Below the pieces are notes generated by a model. That model was not told the DNA's origin, did not search any database, and worked only from the letters and a program-made list of their open reading frames with translations. From contig CAJURK010000019.1 of NCBI GenBank assembly GCA_910588745.1, positions 1 through 54,195 on the forward strand: a stretch of DNA of 54,195 nucleotides. The letters run 5' to 3'. Positions 49,733 through 54,195 of this stretch are shown one piece after another. Source of the stretch: an uncultured Dorea sp. (GTDB lineage Bacteria > Bacillota > Clostridia > Lachnospirales > Lachnospiraceae). Each line of letters starts with the position of its first letter. The first letter of the stretch is position 1. The position numbers were made by a program, and so were the translations under genes.

Positions 49733-51616
49733 ATGGCAAACAAATATGACGGGCTTGCGCGGATCATTGTCCAGAATGTGGGAGGAAAGGATAATATTAT
49801 CAGCCTTACACATTGTATCACAAGGCTGCGATTCAAACTCAAGGATGAGGGAAAAGCACAGACAAATATTTTAAAGGAAACAGACGGCATTGTTACGGTT
49901 GTTACTTCCGGGGGGCAGTATATGGTGGTGATTGGCAACCATGTGGCTCAAGTATACGAGGCTGTTTGTGAAAAGGCCCATATTACCGGGGACGCCCCAA
50001 GGGAGGAAGACGATGGGCCAAAAGAAAAATTGAACCCGCTGAATATGCTGATCAGCGTGGTTACAAAAGTATTTACGCCATTTCTTGGCGCGCTTGCGGC
50101 CATGGGTATTATTAAAGGGGCGCTGGCGTTTTGTACGGCAACAGGAATTCTGGATACACAGTGCGGAACTTATAATATCCTGTATGCAGTCAGCGATTCC
50201 ATATTCTACTTTTTTCCGATCATCATCGGCTATACGGCTGCAAAGCGTTTCGGATTAGATGAATTTATAGGATTGCTCCTTGGGGCGATTATGGTGTATC
50301 CAAGCATGACGGCTTCCGGCGGCGCTGACGTTAGTAATTTTCTTGGGTTTCCGGTGGTGATGCCTTCCTCCGGCGATTACACGTCTTCGGTCATTCCGGC
50401 TATTATTGCTGTATGGTTCGCGAGCATTGTATACAAATTTCTGAAAAAACATATGCCGGATGCGGTTGCCAGCTTTATGAACCCGCTGGTTACGCTGCTG
50501 ATCGCAGCTCCGGTTACGTTCCTGGCGATCGGCCCCTGCGCTTCTTTGATAGCGGACGGGATCAATGCGGTGTGCCTGAACCTGTATTCCCTTAGCCCGG
50601 TAGTGCTTGGCGCGTTTGTGGGTCTGTTCTGGCAGGTTCTTGTAATGTTTGGACTGCATTGGGCGATCGTGCCGATGGCGATCAACAACGTAGCGGTGAA
50701 TGGTTATGACGTTATCCTGCCGGCTATGATGGTTACGACTTTTGCGCAGACAGGCGCCGTTCTTGCGATCATGTGCAAAACACGGAATAAAAAGCTGAAA
50801 AACTTGTGCCTGCCGGCAGCGATCTCTGCTTTCTGCGGCGTTACGGAACCGGCGATCTATGGTATTACGCTGCCGAAAAAAGTTCCGTTTTATATTACCT
50901 GTGTGCTGTCTGGCATCGGCGGCGTTATTTTGTCTGCTTTTGGACTTCGCCAGTACAGCGTAGGCGCGCTGGGGTGCTTTGGCTGGATGCCGTTTATTGG
51001 TGAGGACGGACTTGGCCCGATGATTACAGTTATTATCATTACGATGGCTTTTATGGCAATCGCGTTTGTTTTGGTATTTATGACATATAAAGAAGATGCG
51101 CCCGCAAAGAAAAAGGAACTGCCGGAGAGGGAAACAGAGGCGGAACCGGCGTCTGCCGGGGAAGGCGGCATTTTATTTGCGCCTGTTACAGGGAGTGTGG
51201 TATCATTATCTGAGGTAAAAGATGAAGTGTTTGCTTCCGGGTCTATGGGGCAGGGGGCGGCAATTGAGCCGGAAAAAGGCGAAGTGTATGCACCCTGCGA
51301 CGGTGAGATCGTTTCGTTTTTTCCCACCGGCCATGCGATAGGTATCCGTTCGGACGACGGGGCTGAGATCCTGATCCATGTGGGAATGGATACGGTGAAA
51401 CTGTCCGGCAAAGGATTTACCCCGATGGCAAAGGAAGGGGACCGAATCAAAAGAGGGCAGCAATTGCTGAAGTTTGACATGGATTATATCCGTTCCCAAG
51501 AGCTGTCTTTGACAACGCCGGTTATTATTACAAATGTGGATTGTTATTCCCATGTACAGCAGGTTGCGTCCGGCGTGGTGGATAACAGCAGGGAATTGCT
51601 GTCGTATTCAAAATAA
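49733..51616 (+). CDS. PTS beta-glucoside transporter subunit IIBCA
   Basis: 627 residues from ATG 49733 (after AAGGAAGGAG). EIIB comes first (about 1-85), with phospho-acceptor C28 in THCITRLRFKL; EIIC (about 105-460) has about ten helices and the conserved KRFGLDEFIGLLLGAIMVYPS and GVTEPAIYGITLPKK; EIIA (about 480-627) has the phospho-histidine region with H549 (ILIHVGMDTVKLSG). This order is that of BglP/BglF, which import and phosphorylate beta-glucosides such as arbutin, salicin or cellobiose. The GH1 enzyme 20 bp downstream fits. No BglG antiterminator is present; a LacI regulator is used instead. Confidence 0.95.
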   Translation: MANKYDGLARIIVQNVGGKDNIISLTHCITRLRFKLKDEGKAQTNILKETDGIVTVVTSGGQYMVVIGNHVAQVYEAVCEKAHITGDAPREEDDGPKEKLNPLNMLISVVTKVFTPFLGALAAMGIIKGALAFCTATGILDTQCGTYNILYAVSDSIFYFFPIIIGYTAAKRFGLDEFIGLLLGAIMVYPSMTASGGADVSNFLGFPVVMPSSGDYTSSVIPAIIAVWFASIVYKFLKKHMPDAVASFMNPLVTLLIAAPVTFLAIGPCASLIADGINAVCLNLYSLSPVVLGAFVGLFWQVLVMFGLHWAIVPMAINNVAVNGYDVILPAMMVTTFAQTGAVLAIMCKTRNKKLKNLCLPAAISAFCGVTEPAIYGITLPKKVPFYITCVLSGIGGVILSAFGLRQYSVGALGCFGWMPFIGEDGLGPMITVIIITMAFMAIAFVLVFMTYKEDAPAKKKELPERETEAEPASAGEGGILFAPVTGSVVSLSEVKDEVFASGSMGQGAAIEPEKGEVYAPCDGEIVSFFPTGHAIGIRSDDGAEILIHVGMDTVKLSGKGFTPMAKEGDRIKRGQQLLKFDMDYIRSQELSLTTPVIITNVDCYSHVQQVASGVVDNSRELLSYSK

Positions 51617-51636
51617 TTGCAGGAGGAAAGAAAGGA

Positions 51637-53082
51637 ATGACTATTTTTCGTAAGGATTTTCTCTGGGGAGGCGCTACGGCGGCAAACCAGTGTGAAGGAG
51701 CATGGGATGAGGATGGAAAAGGAGTTTCGGTATCGGATATCTGTACTGGCGGAAAATATGGGCAGAGTAAAATGATTACCCCGGTGCTGGACGAGGGCAA
51801 TTTCTATCCCAGCCGTGAAGCGATCCGGCATTATCGGTATTTTAAGGAAGATATCCGGTTGTTTGCCGAGATGGGATTTAAGGTATACCGTTTTTCCATT
51901 GCGTGGACAAGAATCTTTCCCAATGGGGACGAGAAGGAACCGAATGAGGCGGGGCTGCGCCATTATGAGGAGGTAATCGACGAGTGCCTGAAATATAAGA
52001 TTGAGCCTCTGATCACCATTTCCCATTATGAAGTGCCTTTCGGGCTTACTAAAAAATGCAATTCATGGGTGTCCCGGGAAATGATAGGTTACTATATGAA
52101 TTACTGCAGGACGCTTTTTGAGCGTTATAAGGGGAAAGTAAAATACTGGCTGACCTTTAATGAGATTAACAGTTCGGTAGTGCCCACAGGCGCATTATTA
52201 AATCAAGGCATCTTGAATGAACTAGAAAAACCTACGGTGTTCCTCGACCAGCCGGATATCCCGCAGCAGAGGTTCCAAGGGCTGCACCATATGTTTGTGG
52301 CAAGCGCAATGGCAGTAAAGCTGGCGCATGAGATCGACCCGGCATACAGGGTGGGCAATATGATTATCTATGCGTCTTCCTATCCTTTGACGCCAAAACC
52401 GGAGGACGTGCTGAAGTGCCAGAGTTATAACCAGATCTTTAATTATTTCTGTAATGACGTCCAGTGCAAAGGGAGATATCCGTTTTATGCGGACGCTTAT
52501 TTTGCGGAAAAAGGAATCTCGATTGTAAAGCAGCAGGGAGATGATGAAATTATCCGTGAGGGAACGGTGGATTTTGTAACATTCTCTTATTATATGTCTT
52601 CCTGCCAGTCTGCCGATACGGAGGAAGAACAGGGAGACGGCAATCTGACCGGAGGGGTGCCGAACCCATATCTGAAAGCGTCCGAGTGGGGATGGCAGAT
52701 TGATCCTAAGGGGCTCCGCTATGCGCTGATTGAGTTATATGACCGCTATCATCTTCCGCTTATGGTGGTGGAAAACGGCCTGGGTGCCAAGGATGAGCTG
52801 GAAGAGGATGGAAGCATCCATGACAGTTACCGCATTAAGTATCTCAGGGAACATATTATGGAAATGAAAGAGGCCGTAAAGGCAGGCGTAGATCTGATGG
52901 GATATACGCCATGGGGCTGCATTGATCTGGTATCAGCTTCTACCGGCGAATATGCGAAACGCTATGGCATGATCTATGTTAGAAGATATGACGATGGAAC
53001 CGGAGATTTTGCAAGACTGAAAAAAGATTCTTTCTACTGGTACAGGGACGTTATTGCTTCGAATGGGGAACTGCTTCCATAG
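51637..53082 (+). CDS. 6-phospho-beta-glucosidase, glycoside hydrolase family 1
   Basis: 481 residues. GH1 N-terminal signature FLWGGATAANQCEGAWDEDGKG, acid/base E176 in LTFNEIN and nucleophile E379 in MVVENGLGAKDE. The typical 6-phospho-binding residues near the C-terminus are KKDSFYWYRDVIASNG. It hydrolyses the phosphorylated beta-glucosides brought in by the upstream PTS protein, giving glucose 6-phosphate (used by Pgi) and the aglycone or glucose. The ribosome site is AGGAGG. It ends the LacI-controlled unit, followed by a terminator. Confidence 0.96.
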   Translation: MTIFRKDFLWGGATAANQCEGAWDEDGKGVSVSDICTGGKYGQSKMITPVLDEGNFYPSREAIRHYRYFKEDIRLFAEMGFKVYRFSIAWTRIFPNGDEKEPNEAGLRHYEEVIDECLKYKIEPLITISHYEVPFGLTKKCNSWVSREMIGYYMNYCRTLFERYKGKVKYWLTFNEINSSVVPTGALLNQGILNELEKPTVFLDQPDIPQQRFQGLHHMFVASAMAVKLAHEIDPAYRVGNMIIYASSYPLTPKPEDVLKCQSYNQIFNYFCNDVQCKGRYPFYADAYFAEKGISIVKQQGDDEIIREGTVDFVTFSYYMSSCQSADTEEEQGDGNLTGGVPNPYLKASEWGWQIDPKGLRYALIELYDRYHLPLMVVENGLGAKDELEEDGSIHDSYRIKYLREHIMEMKEAVKAGVDLMGYTPWGCIDLVSASTGEYAKRYGMIYVRRYDDGTGDFARLKKDSFYWYRDVIASNGELLP

Positions 53083-53105
53083 GATATTGGAAATAGGCTG
53101 CCTTT

Positions 53106-53138
53106 CACAGGGCTTTGCATATGCTGCAAAGCCCTGTG
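53106..53138. terminator. bidirectional terminator after the GH1 gene
   Basis: CACAGGGCTTTGCA (53106-53119) pairs perfectly with TGCAAAGCCCTGTG (53125-53138) around a five-base loop. The genes on each side converge. The T-tracts are weak. Confidence 0.7.
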
Positions 53139-53163
53139 AGAAGGTTATACGGTCATTCGCAGC

Positions 53164-53448
53164 CTAAATCCGCCCGGGAAGCATCATTAGGAACGCCGCG
53201 ATTCCACCAACCATATAAATTCCATTTATCACGACGCAGATCTTCATCCAGTTATGCTGAACATGCGCCCGGGTATAGACAAGGATCGTGAAAATCCCGC
53301 TGAAAATCATAAAAGCCGCGTACCCGGAAATCATAATCTCCGCCGCAGGAGATTCAAGCGCCCACGAGAAACTTCTTAATGGCAGAATCGTCCACGGAAC
53401 AACAATCATTAAGGTACTCATCATAGTAAAAAATCTTTCCTTCATCAT
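53164..53448 (-). CDS. small three-helix membrane protein (hypothetical)
   Basis: 94 residues with three hydrophobic helices (about 8-25, 35-57 and 68-90) separated by short loops; no catalytic or family motif that I recognise. The start at 53448 follows AGAGAGG on the minus strand. It ends near the GH1 terminator. The ABC permease gene lies upstream on the same strand with a 129-bp gap, in which no good promoter is obvious. Proteins of this size and shape are frequent and unnamed in Lachnospiraceae. Confidence 0.65.
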   Translation of the reverse strand: MMKERFFTMMSTLMIVVPWTILPLRSFSWALESPAAEIMISGYAAFMIFSGIFTILVYTRAHVQHNWMKICVVINGIYMVGGIAAFLMMLPGRI

Positions 53449-53577
53449 TAAAAACCTCTCTTTCGATTTTCATAATCTTAAAACTCTGTCAAACAACGCT
53501 GGAAAGTATAGAAAATACCTACTGCGCAGTTGCCGATAAAATTTTTACTTTTGCAGTGCATCAACCCCCCCTAAATT

Positions 53578-54195
53578 TTACTCAATATCCCCTTTTCCAA
53601 AGCGGACGCATGCGATAAACAGGCATCCGGCCGCAGCCGCCGCGCCTACCGGCAGCATAGGCATCCACTGAATCTCGCTGGTAAAGACTTCCGCCGCCTG
53701 CTTCCCATACTCCGTCATCAGCATATAGAAGGGGTAATCCATGGGGTAAAATGCCCATAGCTTCGTGTTCAGCATCAGGATGCTTGGCACTAGGGACGCA
53801 AGGCAGATCCCGGCCGAAAAAATCGGGGTACGGATCAGTACGGCAAGCATCCAGAATACACCAGCCATAGGAAGAGCGGCAAGGTAGATCATGGCGGCGG
53901 CGTGCAGCACATAGGGCAGCCCCAGCACAAAATCATAGTCCTCCAGCCGGGAGGCAAGCAGCGCGCCGATGTAGTAAAAGAGGATGGTAAACAGCATCTG
54001 CACGGTTATAAGAAGCGGCATGACCAGAAATTTTGCCAGACACAGCCTGCCAGCGCTTGCCGGAAGGGACAGCATTTTTATAAATCCTCGGTTTGTCCGT
54101 TCATTCTGAATCAATAGCACGGTACAGATGATCAGGGTGGCGGGGATCATGAACCATGCCATTCCCATAAAACCCTGAATAAAGAAATTGTGTTC
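53578..54195 (-). CDS. ABC-2 type transporter permease, truncated by the window
   Basis: The frame is open to the right edge (nine further codons before the first internal ATG at 54168), so the N-terminus is outside. The visible 205 residues hold five helices. NERTNRGFIKMLSLPASAGRLCLAKFLVMPLLI, with the motif L-x-L-P-x-S-x-x-x-x-x-A-K, and the later YPMDYPFYML resemble permeases of lantibiotic-immunity and bacitracin-type ABC exporters (EpiG/MutG-like). No ATPase gene is visible within the window. Role inferred: export or immunity; uncertain. Confidence 0.75.
   Translation of the reverse strand, partial: EHNFFIQGFMGMAWFMIPATLIICTVLLIQNERTNRGFIKMLSLPASAGRLCLAKFLVMPLLITVQMLFTILFYYIGALLASRLEDYDFVLGLPYVLHAAAMIYLAALPMAGVFWMLAVLIRTPIFSAGICLASLVPSILMLNTKLWAFYPMDYPFYMLMTEYGKQAAEVFTSEIQWMPMLPVGAAAAAGCLFIACVRFGKGDIE

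Noticed and set aside
1..54195. CRISPR arrays, tRNA or rRNA genes, insertion sequences, prophage
   Set aside because: No regularly spaced direct repeats, no tRNA-like cloverleaf with a CCA end or TTCGA arm, and no transposase, integrase or phage structural motifs were seen.

Overview
The window looks like chromosome of a Gram-positive gut anaerobe of the Lachnospiraceae (Clostridium cluster XIVa). The grounds are gene content and style: hrcA-grpE-dnaK-dnaJ with a perfect CIRCE element, a CBS-type manganese pyrophosphatase, an S1-domain protein, several MATE exporters, a PTS beta-glucoside cluster, a complete Opp system, AGGAGG-type ribosome sites, frequent TTG starts and clear sigma-A promoters. 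The genus assignment is not possible by eye. I see no rRNA, tRNA, CRISPR array, insertion sequence, integrase or phage gene.

Layout. (1) 1-2720: tail of a MATE exporter, a one-helix small protein, and a YtrA-type GntR regulator with an ABC ATPase and ABC-2 permease behind a promoter covered by a nested dyad. (2) 2767-9086: a TetR-AEC transporter pair divergent from an MMPL/RND exporter and a secreted heptad-repeat protein, with three copies of one 13-bp palindrome in the divergent promoter region. (3) 9212-15429: methyltransferase, Hsp33, NAD synthetase, a C-GCAxxG-C-C redox protein and convergent pgi. (4) 15611-23957: hybrid sensor kinase with an odd N-terminus, S1-domain protein, pyrophosphatase, flavin reductase, a second MATE exporter, a degraded ArsR-like regulator and a NodB deacetylase. 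(5) 24018-30424: rarA, then the CIRCE-controlled chaperone operon. (6) 30421-39110: MFS transporter, a decayed tocopherol-cyclase-like gene, an AT-rich MATE-like gene, and a NarL-type two-component system divergent from a three-gene ABC-2 exporter. (7) 39168-48376: oppBCDFA, a terminator, then an ECF S component, an ornithine-cyclodeaminase-family enzyme, RidA and an Mrp ATPase. (8) 48461-53082: LacI regulator divergent from a beta-glucoside PTS and a 6-phospho-beta-glucosidase. (9) 53164-54195: a small membrane protein and a truncated ABC-2 permease.

How the genes work together. Several units are a local regulator beside the transporter it probably controls: GntR with ABC, TetR with MMPL, the two-component system with ABC-2, and LacI with PTS/GH1. 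In each of the GntR, TetR and LacI cases I can point to candidate operators in the sequence. The Opp, cyclodeaminase and RidA stretch suggests import of a nitrogen compound followed by imine chemistry, but the substrate cannot be read from the sequence.

No single locus is clearly a new system. The best candidates for something undescribed are the MMPL exporter with its secreted coiled-coil partner, the Opp-ECF-cyclodeaminase-RidA cluster with a long unexplained leader, and the leader structures before dnaJ and the S1-domain gene. All assignments come from reading motifs; no database search was run.
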